In this document: piece after piece, positions 37,425 through 47,292 of the stretch
Layout of the letters: each line of letters opens with the position of its first letter
Numbering within the stretch: the first letter of the stretch is position 1
Assembly (NCBI GenBank): GCA_028280605.1
Contig: JANQLL010000103.1
Span: 1-50,476 of the forward strand
Direction: 5' to 3'
DNA from: Candidatus Gastranaerophilales bacterium
GTDB taxonomy: Bacteria > Cyanobacteriota > Vampirovibrionia > Gastranaerophilales > JANQFW01
Length of the DNA: 50,476 nt
Notes under the pieces: model-generated
Seen by the model: only the letters and a program-made list of their open reading frames with translations
The model's database searches: none
What the model was told of the DNA's origin: nothing
Position numbers and translations under genes: made by a program

Positions 37425-37539
37425 CACCAGCAGTAGGTTGTATAAGGTGAGGACTATTGCTGAATAAGTATAAACTTATAAATTCTTGGTTTATAATTTT
37501 TATAGCGTAATGAAAGTTTAAGATATTTTAATATTAATT

Positions 37540-37800
37540 ATGAAAAATTTTAGATTATATATATGGCTGGTATTTTTTACATTATGTGTACAGCCTTTAG
37601 CTCTTTCAGGGGAAAAAACTCCTCGTTCGATCTGCACACCGGGAATATGTAACTCTGCAATGTATGTATTTCCTCCTTTAAAAAGTGAAAAACGCTATAT
37701 TCTATGGCCCGCAAATGCTAATTTTTTAGAAAAAATGCACGTTTATAAGGGCATTGCCAAGGAAATTAAACAAAAAAATCCTCAAAAAAGAAAGGATTGA
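37540..37800 (+). CDS. Small exported hypothetical protein
   Basis: Signal-like MKNFRLYIWLVFFTLCVQPLALSG; ICTPGICNSAMYVFPP. Confidence 0.5.
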   Translation: MKNFRLYIWLVFFTLCVQPLALSGEKTPRSICTPGICNSAMYVFPPLKSEKRYILWPANANFLEKMHVYKGIAKEIKQKNPQKRKD

Positions 37801-38210
37801 AAATTAATAATAACCTAAAAAATATAGTATTATTAAGTTTACTTATCTTTTTAGTATTTTATTTAACTGCCTCACATTCTCAAACATGGGAGAAGGTAGG
37901 CAATTACAGTAATGGTAGTACTATTTACATTGATAATGACAGCTTAAGATATAATTCAGAATATATTTACTTCAAGGATAAAATAGTTTTACGTAATTCT
38001 ACAGATATGCTAAGAGCTTACGGCGTAGATTATATCACCTATAACAGAACAGTAAATTGTAATACTCAAATGATATTCCTAAATTCAATGACTTTATTCG
38101 ATAAGCGTAACAGATTATTAAAAAAACATTACTATTCTTACCCCGGCTTTGATTTTGCCTATAATGACGTTGTTTATAATAAGTTATATAAAAAGTTATG
38201 TAAATTTTAA
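37797..38210 (+). CDS. Exported hypothetical protein, overlapping start (TTG) with previous stop
   Basis: TTGA overlap; signal-like NIVLLSLLIFLVFYLTASHSQ; TWEKVGNYSNGSTIYIDNDSLRY resembles small exported WxxVG...yID proteins. Confidence 0.55.
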   Translation: MKINNNLKNIVLLSLLIFLVFYLTASHSQTWEKVGNYSNGSTIYIDNDSLRYNSEYIYFKDKIVLRNSTDMLRAYGVDYITYNRTVNCNTQMIFLNSMTLFDKRNRLLKKHYYSYPGFDFAYNDVVYNKLYKKLCKF

Positions 38211-38491
38211 AAACATTGCAAATAATAAAAATAACTAGCTTATATCCTTTTAAAATTCATTAATAGAAGCTTTTTTATATTTTTTACTTTCTTTATTGTA
38301 GGTAAAAAAGTTAACTTAAAATAGTTGTAAAATTTTTGATATTTTTATATGCTACAAATATGTATAATATCAAAATTCAATAAGTTAAAAATACTTTTAT
38401 TTAAAAAAAATATGAAAAATTTTATTTTTTAACTGTTAATAAAATAGCTTATAATTATCTTATTGATACGAGTTTATCAGAGCTGGGGAGT

Positions 38492-40045
38492 ATGAAAGAA
38501 CAATTTAAAGATTCTAAGATTCTTATTGTGGATGATGAGCCCATGATTACCCTTAGTTTGAAGAATTTACTTCAACTGGAAGGGAATTATGATGCAATAG
38601 TTTTTAACTCACCTGTTGAAGCTTTAAATTACGCAAAAGAAAGTCGTATAGATTTAGTGGTTTCAGACTTTTTAATGCCTCAAATGAACGGCATAGAGTT
38701 TTTGGCAGAAGTAAAAAAATATCACCCTGATATAAGTTTAATACTTTTAACAGGCTACGCAGACAAAGAAAATGCAATTAATGCAATTAACAAAGTCGGT
38801 CTGTACAGATATATGGAAAAACCATGGCAAAATGACGAACTTTTAATTTGTATAAAAAATGGTCTGGAAAGAAGTCACTTATACGAAAAGTTGCAGCTTA
38901 AAATAAAAGAACTGGACACTGCAAATCAAAAATTAGAAGATTATAATAAAAATCTGGAAGAATTAGTAAAAGAAAAAACAAATTACCTGCAAGACGCCCT
39001 AAACAATTTGGAGTGTGCAAATAACAAGCTGAACGCTACTTTTAACAGTTGCGCAGATGGCATTATTATAACTTCAAAATCAGGTGTGCTTGTGCAATCA
39101 AACCCCGCTTTTGAACGTCTGAGCGGAATTTGGCTTTATAAGGAGCCAAATATTAATTTAACAGATGTTTTTGAAAGTGAAGATATTAACTTAAGTACAG
39201 GTCAGATTTTATTAACAGATTTAAAAATAAAAAATAAAATAACTCAAAAAGTTACCCCAGTAGAGGTGAGTATTGCTCCTATTTTCATTAATAATAATAA
39301 AATAAACGAATCTTATATATGTGTAATAAGAGATATCACCACACAGCAAGAAGCAAACCGGCTAAGGGATGACTTTATCGCAACATTAACACATGACCTG
39401 AAAACTCCTCTACATGCATCAATTCAGACACTGGATTTTTTCCTTGACGGCACAGTCGGTAGTTTGAATGACAAACAACATTTATTGCTGGAAACAATGA
39501 AAAAGAGTAACAAAGACCTGCTATCTCTTGTAAATAATTTATTGCAAGCTTATAAATATGAATCAGGTCAACTTTATTTGTCAAAAGATGAGTTTGAGTT
39601 AAAGGAGTTTATACATAATTGTATTGATGAAGTTGATGCCCTCATAAAGAAAAAAGAAATAAATTTAGTAATAGATGTAAAAGAAAGCGAAAAAATATAT
39701 GCAGACAAACAAGAACTAAAAAGAGTTGTTATAAATTTACTGGGTAATGCAATATCCTATACATCTGAGGATAAAAACATAAATATTTATACGCAGATGG
39801 ATTGCAATTTTATTAATATATTAATAAAAGACGAAGGTGGGGGTATTCCTTCAGAAGATATACCTAAATTATTTAACCGATTTTCGCAAGGCACATCAAA
39901 AAAGAGGTCAACCGGCACAGGACTTGGTTTATTTTTGTCCAGGCAAATAATTGAAGCTCATGGCGGAAATATTAGTTTGGAAAGCGAATACGGTAAGGGG
40001 AGTGTATTTAAATTTAGTTTACCGAGAAAGGTCGTTAAGGTGTAA
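38492..40045 (+). CDS. Hybrid response regulator/sensor histidine kinase (REC-PAS-HisKA-HATPase)
   Basis: ILIVDDEPMITLSLKNLL; DLVVSDFLMPQMNGIEFL; PAS-like NACADGIIITSKSG region; FIATLTHDLKTPLHASIQTLDFF; GTGLGLFLSRQIIEAHGG. Confidence 0.93.
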   Translation: MKEQFKDSKILIVDDEPMITLSLKNLLQLEGNYDAIVFNSPVEALNYAKESRIDLVVSDFLMPQMNGIEFLAEVKKYHPDISLILLTGYADKENAINAINKVGLYRYMEKPWQNDELLICIKNGLERSHLYEKLQLKIKELDTANQKLEDYNKNLEELVKEKTNYLQDALNNLECANNKLNATFNSCADGIIITSKSGVLVQSNPAFERLSGIWLYKEPNINLTDVFESEDINLSTGQILLTDLKIKNKITQKVTPVEVSIAPIFINNNKINESYICVIRDITTQQEANRLRDDFIATLTHDLKTPLHASIQTLDFFLDGTVGSLNDKQHLLLETMKKSNKDLLSLVNNLLQAYKYESGQLYLSKDEFELKEFIHNCIDEVDALIKKKEINLVIDVKESEKIYADKQELKRVVINLLGNAISYTSEDKNINIYTQMDCNFINILIKDEGGGIPSEDIPKLFNRFSQGTSKKRSTGTGLGLFLSRQIIEAHGGNISLESEYGKGSVFKFSLPRKVVKV

Positions 40046-40047
40046 AT

Positions 40048-40731
40048 ATGAGTGAAGAGATTAAAGTTTTATTAGTCGAAGATCATACCATGACAAGAAT
40101 GGGACTACAATTAGTTTTAGAAAAATCCTGCGATATAAAATTAATTGCAGAAGCAGAGGATGGAAAAGCCGCAATAAAGTTAGCCGCAGAATTAACTCCT
40201 AATGTAATAATTATGGATATTGGCTTGCCTGAGATAGACGGTATTGAAGCGACTAAAAAAATAAAAGAATCTGAAATTTCCAGCAAAGTTTTAGTATTTA
40301 CATCCAGAGAAAATGAAACTGATGTTTTTGCTGCGCTAAGCGCAGGTGCAGATGCTTATATAATGAAAGGAGCATCTCCTGAAACATTAATTTCAGCTAT
40401 AAAAGCTGTAAATGATGGTGCAGCCTGGTTAGATCCTGCAATTGCAAAGCTTGTACTGGGCAATATTAGTCAACCTGCTCCACCTCAGCAAGAAGAAGCC
40501 AGTCCTGTAAAAGAAAAAGGCTCAAGAAAAAATTATTACGCAGGCTTGACAGAAAGAGAACTGGAAGTATTAAAATTAATAGTAGAAGGCTTGTCTAACC
40601 CACAGATAGCAGAAAGACTTTATATAACCAGGGCTACTGCAAAAGCTCATGTTCACAGTATTTTACAAAAACTCTGCGTTGATGACAGAACTCAAGCAGC
40701 TGTCACAGCAATGAGAGAAGGGATTGTTTAA
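40048..40731 (+). CDS. NarL/FixJ-family response regulator
   Basis: KVLLVEDHTMTRMGLQLVLE; NVIIMDIGLPEIDGIEAT; LTERELEVLKLIVEGLSNPQIAERLYITRATAKAHVHSILQKL. Confidence 0.95.
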   Translation: MSEEIKVLLVEDHTMTRMGLQLVLEKSCDIKLIAEAEDGKAAIKLAAELTPNVIIMDIGLPEIDGIEATKKIKESEISSKVLVFTSRENETDVFAALSAGADAYIMKGASPETLISAIKAVNDGAAWLDPAIAKLVLGNISQPAPPQQEEASPVKEKGSRKNYYAGLTERELEVLKLIVEGLSNPQIAERLYITRATAKAHVHSILQKLCVDDRTQAAVTAMREGIV

Positions 40732-40753
40732 GGTTTTGTTCAGGTAATTACAA

Positions 40754-41617
40754 ATGCGGCTTAAATTTAAATATTTAATATGCTTGATCCTTATTCTTTT
40801 ATGTTCAAATAATTTTTCTTCATACGGTTTACCTTTTTTTAAAAAGAAACCTGAGCCCCTACCTGCTGAACAAACTGCCAGGGATTTTGCGGATTATTAT
40901 ATGCTATCTTTATATAATGATCCGCCTGGAGCGCAAAATATAGATCTTTCTAATCTTCAGCAATATAAAATAAGGGTAAGTTCTGCTGTCATATCACCTG
41001 ATATGAAAAAGGCTGTTTTTTCCGAAGTTTATTTTTACCCGCAAAGATTACAGGTCGCATCCAGGGCAATGTGGATAAATTTAAAACAAGTACTAAATTT
41101 TAAATCAATAGATTTATTGCACCCCAAAATGCTTAACTCTTATACAAAAACCATAATGACAACAGGTATGGACAGGTTGTATAAAAGAAATAGCTTTCGC
41201 ACATTAACAGTAGTTGACTGGTCTGCCGACGGTAAAAAAATTCTTTTGAAAGAAATTATAGGCAGAAGATTAAAAGGTATAAGCGCAACAAGGCTTTGGG
41301 CTTATAATTTTGAAGATAAAAGCCTGATTAGACTCAACAGTATACGCTCCGCCATTGTATATTATTGGAAAAATAAGTCCAAGGTACAGTTGGACGAGTA
41401 TGTATGGGATATTGCGCCTTTGGGTTGGTCATTATCTGACCCTGATTATATTGTTGTTAATTCATACGGTTATAGCAGGAGAGGCAAAAAAAGCTTCCTG
41501 GGCAGTTGGAAAGTTCATTTTCAAAATACCCGAACGGAATTAATATCTTTGCACAATCAAAAAACGCCCGTAAGTAGAAACGGTTATTTTTTAAACAGAA
41601 TAAAAGGAGGGTTTTAA
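40754..41617 (+). CDS. Exported protein of unknown function
   Basis: Signal-like MRLKFKYLICLILILLCSNNFSSYG; located 22 nt after the response regulator gene. Confidence 0.65.
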   Translation: MRLKFKYLICLILILLCSNNFSSYGLPFFKKKPEPLPAEQTARDFADYYMLSLYNDPPGAQNIDLSNLQQYKIRVSSAVISPDMKKAVFSEVYFYPQRLQVASRAMWINLKQVLNFKSIDLLHPKMLNSYTKTIMTTGMDRLYKRNSFRTLTVVDWSADGKKILLKEIIGRRLKGISATRLWAYNFEDKSLIRLNSIRSAIVYYWKNKSKVQLDEYVWDIAPLGWSLSDPDYIVVNSYGYSRRGKKSFLGSWKVHFQNTRTELISLHNQKTPVSRNGYFLNRIKGGF

Positions 41618-41631
41618 GGAGTTATTACGTT

Positions 41632-41961
41632 TTATTTTAAATAACCACCTTTAGCCATAAGTTTAAAATAAGTGTCCATATCATTAGTTTCAAGAGCCTT
41701 TTTTATCTGAGTAATTAACTTAGTTCGTTCTTTTAATTCTGTTTTAGTTAGTTTAGTCCGCTCCCCTGTACTAAGGTTAATACGCCACTTTCCTTCATAA
41801 GCAAATCCGCTTTTGATTCCTTGACCCTGCGCTAATTGATAGCTCTGGTTTAAGTGTAACTGAGCTCTTTGGTTTCTTGTACCAAAAAGCTCAGTAGCAG
41901 CTTTTCTTAATGCACCTATAGGCACATTTCCACCTCTAAAACCTAGACTTCCTATTTTCAT
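41632..41961 (-). CDS. Small basic hypothetical protein
   Basis: 109 aa, MKIGSLGFRGGNVPIGALRKAATELFG.... Confidence 0.5.
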   Translation of the reverse strand: MKIGSLGFRGGNVPIGALRKAATELFGTRNQRAQLHLNQSYQLAQGQGIKSGFAYEGKWRINLSTGERTKLTKTELKERTKLITQIKKALETNDMDTYFKLMAKGGYLK

Positions 41962-42073
41962 CTTAGCCTATTTCTTCTTCTTCTTTTTTAATTTTATTAT
42001 TTATTTAATCTTAGCTTTAAATTATTTATCATTATTTATTTAAAAATATAAACTAAAAACATAAAAAATATTG

Positions 42074-42565
42074 CTATAAAATAAAAGCTTTTTTATTATT
42101 TACTACTTCACTAATATTTTTTTTTATTTTAGGAAGTTTGCTGTCTTTTCTTTTTAGTTTAACCATTTTTTTTAAATATTTCTTTTTCTTAAATCTTTCA
42201 ATTAAACCCCTTCTAGTATTACGATCTCTAAGTAAGGCTAAATAGCAATTAAAACGTTCACCAAGGCTAGTTTTAGTCTCAGACAAATTTAATAGATATA
42301 GAGCAATGCCATTTGCATGAATTTCACCTGACTTAACTTTCTTTTTTAATACTCTCATGGCTAGAGCTTCCAGTACCCTGTAGTGTTTTTCAAGAAATGT
42401 TCTGCCTTCATTCTTAGAGCGATTCATAAATCCTTGAGCAAAATACTCCCGAGCTCTAGCCTTTGATTTCAGATATTTTTCTGTAGTATCTTTATATTTT
42501 TGAGAGGGAGTTCTCTTTATTCTTTTTATTTTAATATGTTTGACTAAATGCGTAAACGCATACAT
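42074..42565 (-). CDS. Highly basic hypothetical protein
   Basis: 163 aa, Lys/Arg-rich helical composition. Confidence 0.5.
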   Translation of the reverse strand: MYAFTHLVKHIKIKRIKRTPSQKYKDTTEKYLKSKARAREYFAQGFMNRSKNEGRTFLEKHYRVLEALAMRVLKKKVKSGEIHANGIALYLLNLSETKTSLGERFNCYLALLRDRNTRRGLIERFKKKKYLKKMVKLKRKDSKLPKIKKNISEVVNNKKAFIL

Positions 42566-42642
42566 TTACATTTATTCCTTTTTTAACCTGCCTAATCATT
42601 TTAAAACAAAAATAAATATAAATGGAGGTCATAGTGAAATAA

Positions 42643-42665
42643 AAAAAACAGCTTCCGCTGTTTGG
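42643..42665 (-). terminator. Rho-independent terminator
   Basis: AAAAAAACAGC-TTCC-GCTGTTT; T-tract on the minus strand, downstream of the minus-strand XRE gene. Confidence 0.6.
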
Positions 42666-42828
42666 CTAAGATTAAGTTTTTTCTATGAATATTGTCGTAC
42701 TTTTATTTTCTCTACTTTTATAAAGTACACTAAAAGTTAATATTTCTAGCTCTTGAGACTAATAAATATTTAGCCTTAAGATTAGTGCTTAAAAATATAG
42801 CATGCGAATATTCTTTAGTTATTAAAAA

Positions 42829-43170
42829 TTATTTTTTTGATTTTAAACTTTTTAAAAGGATAATCAAACCGTCAATTGCGCTAGAATCTTTATTTAAAGC
42901 CTTTTCAAGTAGCTTATATACTTCCTGCTTATCTTCAGGCATGTTTTTTAAGATTTCTTCTGTGGGGGTGTGTTCTTTTTCCTCCAATAACAGATACTCG
43001 GGTGAGTAGCCCAGCTTCATCAGTTTTAATAATACGTCAATACGAGGGTATTCTACTTCACCTGTTTCTATTCTTGCCAGTGTAGTTTTAGGTATACTTG
43101 AATACTCAGCAAAAGCTTGCTGGCTCATTTTTAATTCCTTTCTTATAAACTTTATTTTTTCGCCTAACAT
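42829..43170 (-). CDS. XRE-family transcriptional regulator, copy 1 (start corrected from 43239)
   Basis: MLGEKIKFIRKELKMSQQAFAEYSSIPKTTLARIETGEVEYPRIDVLLKLMKLG; 113 aa, the same length as copy 2. Confidence 0.85.
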   Translation of the reverse strand: MLGEKIKFIRKELKMSQQAFAEYSSIPKTTLARIETGEVEYPRIDVLLKLMKLGYSPEYLLLEEKEHTPTEEILKNMPEDKQEVYKLLEKALNKDSSAIDGLIILLKSLKSKK

Positions 43171-43224
43171 TATTAAAACTAACCTTATATTATATAAAAA
43201 AATATAATCTGATGTATAAGTGCA

Positions 43225-43278
43225 TTGACTTTGTTGCATTAATACATTAATATATTCTTAAATAAGAAATGTATTAAT
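43225..43278 (+). promoter_or_regulatory. Promoter (TTGACT-17-TAATAT) overlapped by inverted repeat ATTAATACATT/AATGTATTAAT
   Basis: -35 at 43225-43230, -10 at 43248-43253; IR arms 43238-43248 and 43268-43278. Confidence 0.55.
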
Positions 43279-43325
43279 AAAATGAATTTAATTTCCTCCA
43301 GCCAAAATAAGGGAAAATAATAAAA

Positions 43326-43532
43326 ATGCCACATAATAATGAAATCATTGATGATATTTTAGCTAAAATCAGCACAGAAGACTTAATAAGCGAATTAGCA
43401 ACCAGAGATGACGCCAAAGAGCTAATTTATACTTATGATGACTTCGTTATAGTCTCAGGATGTAATGAAAAATGCAAGCTAAGTTATGAAGCCAAAGGTC
43501 CGTTGCGGATTTTAATTTTAGAAATTCCTTAA
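43326..43532 (+). CDS. 68-aa protein of unknown function, copy 1, divergent from XRE copy 1
   Basis: MPHNNEIIDDILAKISTEDLISELATRDDAKELIYTYDDFVIVSGCNEKCKLSYEAKGPLRILILEIP. Confidence 0.75.
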   Translation: MPHNNEIIDDILAKISTEDLISELATRDDAKELIYTYDDFVIVSGCNEKCKLSYEAKGPLRILILEIP

Positions 43533-43661
43533 TTACATAATGAATACCTCGTAAGTTAGTATACATTGAAACACAAACAATTAATAAGTCAAACAGCAAA
43601 TAAAAGTATACAAGCTCTAACTCAAACAATAAATAAGCTATATCGTATATTATCCTATAAA

Positions 43662-43704
43662 AGACACCTGCTTCGCACCATCAGGTAGCTTTCTCTATTT
43701 TTTA
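43662..43704. terminator. Terminator-like hairpin between the two XRE modules
   Basis: ACACCTG-CTTCGCACCAT-CAGGTAG followed by TTTTTTAAAT. Confidence 0.5.
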
Positions 43705-43706
43705 AA

Positions 43707-44048
43707 TTATTTTTCTGATTTTAAACTTTTTAAAAGGATAATCAAACCGTCAATTGCGCTAGAATCTTTATTTAAAGCCTTTTCAAGTAGCTTATGTACT
43801 TCCTGCTTATTTTCAGGCATGTTTTTTAAGATTTCTTCTGTGGGGGTGTGTTCTTTTTCCTCCAACAATAAGTAATCTGCTGAGTATCCCAGTTTCATCA
43901 GTTTTAATAATACGTCAATACGAGGGTACTCTACTGTTCCTTTCTCAATACTTGCAATTGTACTTTGAGGTACACCAGTATGCTCAGCAAAAGCTTGCTG
44001 GCTCATTTTTAACTCTTTTCTTATAAGTTTTAATTTTTTACTTAACAT
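43707..44048 (-). CDS. XRE-family transcriptional regulator, copy 2
   Basis: MLSKKLKLIRKELKMSQQAFAEHTGVPQSTIASIEKGTVEYPRIDVLLKLMKLG; C-terminal ~70 aa near-identical to copy 1. Confidence 0.88.
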   Translation of the reverse strand: MLSKKLKLIRKELKMSQQAFAEHTGVPQSTIASIEKGTVEYPRIDVLLKLMKLGYSADYLLLEEKEHTPTEEILKNMPENKQEVHKLLEKALNKDSSAIDGLIILLKSLKSEK

Positions 44049-44102
44049 TGTTAAAACTAGCCTTTTGTTGAATAAAAAATAATATTTTAACCATGTAACT
44101 GC

Positions 44103-44131
44103 TTGACTTTAACCCATTTATCGATTAAGAT
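44103..44131 (+). promoter_or_regulatory. Promoter (TTGACT-17-TAAGAT) for small protein copy 2
   Basis: Same geometry as copy 1; nearby direct repeats ATGTAACT at 44093-44100 and 44151-44158. Confidence 0.45.
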
Positions 44132-44218
44132 ATTTATATAAGCATTGTTAATGTAACTTAAAATCTATTGATTAGAAGATTTTACCCCCTCCAGCCAAAA
44201 TAAGGGAAAATAATAAAA

Positions 44219-44425
44219 ATGCCACGTAATAATGAAATCATTGACGATATTTTAGCTAAAATCAGCACAGAAGACTTAATAAGCGAATTAGCAAGCAGAG
44301 ATGATGCCAAAGAGCTAATCTATACTTATGATGACTTCGTTATAGTCTCAGGATGCAATGAAAAATGCAAGCTAAGTTATGAAGCCAAAGGTCCGTTGCG
44401 GATTTTAATTTTAGAGATGGATTAA
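44219..44425 (+). CDS. 68-aa protein of unknown function, copy 2
   Basis: Near-identical to 43326-43532, with an identical 5' leader CTCCAGCCAAAATAAGGGAAAATAATAAAAATGCCAC. Confidence 0.75.
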   Translation: MPRNNEIIDDILAKISTEDLISELASRDDAKELIYTYDDFVIVSGCNEKCKLSYEAKGPLRILILEMD

Positions 44426-44587
44426 CTACATAGCTAATACCCCGCAAATCATTAATGCAAGATTATTTTAGCATAAATATATGGATACTGTATTTTATAA
44501 TTATTTTTATTAAATACAGGAATGAGAGTAACCGGCTTCGCACCATCAGGTACCTCGACCATAAAATAAAAATAAACTTATTTTTGA

Positions 44588-44635
44588 TAAAGGCACCGGC
44601 TTCGCGCTATCAGGTGCCTTTTTACTTTTGTAAAA
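44588..44635. terminator. Bidirectional terminator between small protein copy 2 and copA
   Basis: AAAGGCACC-GGCTTCGCGCTATCA-GGTGCCTTTTTAC; loop resembles those at 43662 and 44530. Confidence 0.7.
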
Positions 44636-44644
44636 AAATCATCC

Positions 44645-46831
44645 CTACAATTTTTTGCCACTCAATCGTATACTATTTGTAACAACAGATACAGAGCTAA
44701 AAGCCATGGTCAAAGCCGCAATCATGGGGTTAAGCAAAACCCCGAATCCCGGATATAATGCCCCAGCAGCCAAAGGAATCGCTATAACATTATAAATAAA
44801 AGCAAAGAACAAGTTTTGCTTTAAAGTCCTCATAGTTTGCCTCGATAAATTAATAGCCTTAAAAGTACTGCTCAAATCACCTTTAATAATAGTAATATCA
44901 GAAGACTCAATAGCAATATCCGTACCGGTTCCCATAGCAATGCCAACATTAGCTTGAGCAAGAGCCGGCGCATCATTTATACCATCCCCAACCATTGCAA
45001 CAATTTTTCCTTCATCCTGAAGCTTTTTAACTACATCAACCTTTTCTTGCGGTATAACTTCAGGTATAAATCGTTCTATCCCTAATTTTTTAGATATTGA
45101 CGATGCAACAGCTTTTTTGTCACCGGTAAGCATTATAACTTCAATACCCATTGATTTTAGTTTTTTAACAGTTTCTTTCGCATCAGGCTTTAACGGATCC
45201 GAAACAGCTATTATTCCTCTTGCTTGTTTGTCAATAGACACACAAATTACAGTATTGCCTTCGGTCTGTAACTCAAGGATCTTTTGCGTAAAACTGCTTA
45301 TATCTATATTATTATATTCCATTAATTTTTCAGAACCAATTAAAACTTCTTTATCGTCAACAAAAACAGACAATCCGTGCCCCGGCAACGCTTTAAAATC
45401 TCGGGTCTGAGCAATATTAATATTTTCCTCTTGCGCTTTTTTTACCACAGCAAAAGCTAATGGGTGCTCTGACAATTTTTCTGCAGAAGCAGCAAAGTAT
45501 AAGAGTTGATTTTTATCTATATCAGAATAAATATCAGTTACAACAGGCTGCCCCATTGTAAGCGTACCTGTTTTGTCAAAAGTTATAGCTTGTATTTTGT
45601 CAGCTGCTTCAAGGCTCTCAGCATTTTTTATCAAAATACCGTTTTTCGCACCAAGACCGGCTCCTACCATTATTGCAGTAGGTGTAGCTAATCCCAGAGC
45701 GCAAGGGCAAGCAATAATAAGAATCGCAACAAAAGTTATAATAGCTAACGAGGGATTAAAATTTAACCAAATAAATAAAGTTAAAAGCGCAATCCCAATA
45801 ACAGTTACAACAAAATACCCGCTGATAATATCAACCAATCGTTGCACCGGCGCTTTAGAAGAGAGCATATTTTTGACCATCCCTATAATTTGGCTTAATG
45901 TTGTGTCTTCACCGATTTTTGTTACCTTAAACTTAAAACTGCCGGTTTTATTAATAGTTCCGCCAATAATATAGTTTTGTACTTTTTTCTCAACAGGCAT
46001 ACTTTCACCGGTTATCATTGATTCATCAATAGTTGAAGCCCCTTCAATAATTTCACCATCGAGAGGTATCTTTTCACCAGGCTTAACCAGAACAACATCT
46101 TCAATTTTTATATCATCAATTAAAACTTCCTTTTCACCCTCGTCTGTAATCACTAAGGCTTTATCCGGTTGTAGCTCCATTAATTCTTTAACAGCTCTGG
46201 ACGCCCTACCTTTTGCCTTTGCTTCCAGCATCCTGCCAAGAAGTATTAAAGAAATAATAACAGTTGCGGTTTCATAATACACTTCTGGTTTTTGCCCGAT
46301 CAATTCAAAAGCCTGAGGGTAAATAGTGCTCACAAGGCTATAAATAAAAGCCACCCCCGTACCAACAGCAATAAGAGTATTCATGTTAGCAGATTTTGTC
46401 TTTAAAGCTTTAAACGCACCAGTATAAAACTGCTTGCCAAATACAAAAATAACCGGCAATGATAACACCAAAAGAACCCAATCTTTATAGGGAAACTCTA
46501 TCATTAACATACTAATAATAAATACCGGTAGGGTAAAAATCAGACTTAAAGTAAAATTTTTTTTCTGTTCCTGATATTCCTTTTCTTCTTTTAATTTTGA
46601 ATCTTCTTTTTTAATAAGATCTTCGGATGTATAACCCGTATCAATAATAACTTTTTTCACCTGAGAAACAGCTATCACTTCAGGATCAAATGTTATAAAT
46701 GCACTTTTTATAGCAAAGTTAATTTTTGCTTCTTTTATTCCTTGTGTTTCATTTAGAGCCTTTTCTATTTTAGCAGCACAACTTGCACAGCTCATGTTGT
46801 ATATTTTAAGTTCTATTTTTTTATCATCCAT
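44645..46831 (-). CDS. copA: Copper-translocating P1B-type ATPase
   Basis: N-terminal HMA YNMSCASCAAKIEKAL; IACPCALGLATPTAIMVG; ITFDKTGTLTMG; GDGINDAPALAQANVGIAMGTGTDIA. Confidence 0.93.
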   Translation of the reverse strand: MDDKKIELKIYNMSCASCAAKIEKALNETQGIKEAKINFAIKSAFITFDPEVIAVSQVKKVIIDTGYTSEDLIKKEDSKLKEEKEYQEQKKNFTLSLIFTLPVFIISMLMIEFPYKDWVLLVLSLPVIFVFGKQFYTGAFKALKTKSANMNTLIAVGTGVAFIYSLVSTIYPQAFELIGQKPEVYYETATVIISLILLGRMLEAKAKGRASRAVKELMELQPDKALVITDEGEKEVLIDDIKIEDVVLVKPGEKIPLDGEIIEGASTIDESMITGESMPVEKKVQNYIIGGTINKTGSFKFKVTKIGEDTTLSQIIGMVKNMLSSKAPVQRLVDIISGYFVVTVIGIALLTLFIWLNFNPSLAIITFVAILIIACPCALGLATPTAIMVGAGLGAKNGILIKNAESLEAADKIQAITFDKTGTLTMGQPVVTDIYSDIDKNQLLYFAASAEKLSEHPLAFAVVKKAQEENINIAQTRDFKALPGHGLSVFVDDKEVLIGSEKLMEYNNIDISSFTQKILELQTEGNTVICVSIDKQARGIIAVSDPLKPDAKETVKKLKSMGIEVIMLTGDKKAVASSISKKLGIERFIPEVIPQEKVDVVKKLQDEGKIVAMVGDGINDAPALAQANVGIAMGTGTDIAIESSDITIIKGDLSSTFKAINLSRQTMRTLKQNLFFAFIYNVIAIPLAAGALYPGFGVLLNPMIAALTMAFSSVSVVTNSIRLSGKKL

Positions 46832-46922
46832 AAAAATCTCCTAAGCAAATAAGGCTTTAAAAGTTATTTTATTCAATATATTATTTATTATAGGTGCAAA
46901 ATTAAAATCGAGAAATAATAAA

Positions 46923-46942
46923 TACTATTTTAGTGGGAGTAT
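46923..46942 (-). repeat. Solo end of the TATACT repeat family
   Basis: Reverse complement CATACTCCCACTAAAATAGT versus TATACTCCCACTAAAATACT in the copy at 16411. Confidence 0.5.
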
Positions 46943-47087
46943 GTTTGTTGCAACTTTTAACAACAAAAGTTAATTTAATAAATGTTTCTTCAATAATTTT
47001 AGAAACCATCGATATACATCCAAATATGCAAAAAATTGGTGACAATTACCATCGCTGTAGGAAAAAGGCAAAAATTTTGTTTTGATA

Positions 47088-47147
47088 GCAATTTTTAAAG
47101 TCAAATTGTTTTTAATAAAATAAGTAGGTTATTTATATAAGTAGAGC
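47088..47147 (+). repeat. TAAGTAGGTT leader repeat, copy 1
   Basis: GCAATTTTTAAAGTCAAATTGTTTTTAATAAAATAAGTAGGTTATTTATATAAGTAGAG. Confidence 0.7.
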
Positions 47148-47292
47148 ATACCAGTTGTAGTAAAATTAAAATCTATTTGTATGATATTAAATTTTAACTA
47201 ATGATGCAAAAAATATTTTGTTATTAGTTGAATATTAACCATAAAATATTTAAGCCCTTTTAAGAATTATTCATAATTTATTTTAATCTATT

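Noticed and set aside
45117-45974. + strand ORFs of 97, 61 and 133 aa
   Set aside because: Entirely antisense within copA.
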